A stretch of 5,582 bases of DNA, taken from positions 2,727,996-2,733,577 of the forward strand of contig CP070840.1 of NCBI GenBank assembly GCA_020342025.1, in the 5' to 3' direction. The position numbers and the translations under genes were made by a program. The notes under the pieces are model-generated. The model was not told the DNA's origin. It did no database searches and worked only from the letters and a program-made list of their open reading frames with translations. Positions 5,564 to 5,582 of the stretch are shown here, in pieces (position 1 is the first letter of the stretch; every line of letters starts with the position of its first letter). This stretch comes from Deltaproteobacteria bacterium. GTDB taxonomy: Bacteria; Desulfobacterota; DSM-4660; Desulfatiglandales; HGW-15.

Positions 5564-5582
5564 CGGATATGACTCTTTCAGA

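Larger units (their letters stand above)
5363..5580. repeat. Inverted-repeat element (MITE- or REP-like), about 220 bp, possibly cut by right edge
   Basis: The arms at 5393-5412 (starts GTGGTCTGATTTTG) and 5518-5537 (starts ATCCCTCAAAATC) are perfect 20-bp inverted copies, 105 bp apart. The inversion extends outward imperfectly: CATATCC at 5370-5376 pairs with GGATATG at 5565-5571, and GAG (5367-5369) with CTC (5573-5575) past one bulged base. Between the perfect arms lies a GC-rich nested hairpin. No transposase, target-site duplication or confident gene is present. The layout, a long palindromic non-coding element after a gene, suggests a non-autonomous dispersed repeat. Read on the reverse strand, the right arm gives a short peptide (SERVISEKEIPRC) of the kind often seen in conceptual translations of bacterial dispersed repeats. 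The outer ends are not defined. Confidence 0.68.

Noticed and set aside
5247..5582. CRISPR array or defence-type repeat
   Set aside because: The 14-bp units are contiguous with no spacers, and the larger repeat is a single inverted pair; no cas or defence gene is in the window.

Overview
The window reads as chromosomal DNA of moderate GC content from a Gram-negative bacterium. The gene style most resembles Deltaproteobacteria/Desulfobacterota: a YIP1-type membrane protein with an N-terminal zinc ribbon, a Crp/Fnr regulator without cysteines, and GAATTsGGAAT-type intergenic repeats. That placement is inference from protein character. No rRNA, tRNA or marker gene is present to confirm it.

The left third (1-1651) is a minus-strand cluster. 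In transcription order it holds a histidine phosphatase (1651-1049), a Crp/Fnr-family regulator overlapping it by 8 bp (1056-361), and, after a 94-bp gap with its own strong ribosome binding site, the first 88 codons of an FMN-dependent alpha-hydroxy-acid dehydrogenase-like enzyme that runs off the left edge. A near-consensus sigma70 promoter (TTGACA, 17-bp spacer, TATTAT) lies so close to the phosphatase ATG that its transcript would be leaderless or almost so. Two TGAT/ATCA palindromes sit upstream and could be operators.

The 248-bp intergenic region 1652-1899 separates this cluster from a divergent plus-strand unit. That unit has a promoter candidate (TTGATC, 17 bp, TATAAG) and a small four-cysteine protein of unknown function (1900-2166). 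This protein overlaps by ATGA a zinc-ribbon/YIP1-like integral membrane protein (2163-2960). The small gene carries an in-frame A_AAA_AAA heptamer whose -1 frame is open through the whole membrane protein.

After a 129-bp gap comes a full-length UvrD/PcrA/Rep-type DNA helicase (3090-5246) with all superfamily 1A motifs, a TTG start and a PcrA-like C-terminal domain.

The last 336 bp (5247-5582) hold no gene I can support but are rich in structure. There is a four-unit 14-bp tandem repeat just after the helicase stop. It is followed by a roughly 220-bp inverted-repeat element with a perfect 20-bp arm pair, an imperfect outer extension, a GC-rich nested hairpin and a terminator-like hairpin. This looks like a dispersed non-coding repeat (MITE- or REP-like) and may continue past the right edge. 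I found no CRISPR array, transposase or new defence system. The most novel-looking items are the small-protein/YIP1 pair and the terminal repeat element.
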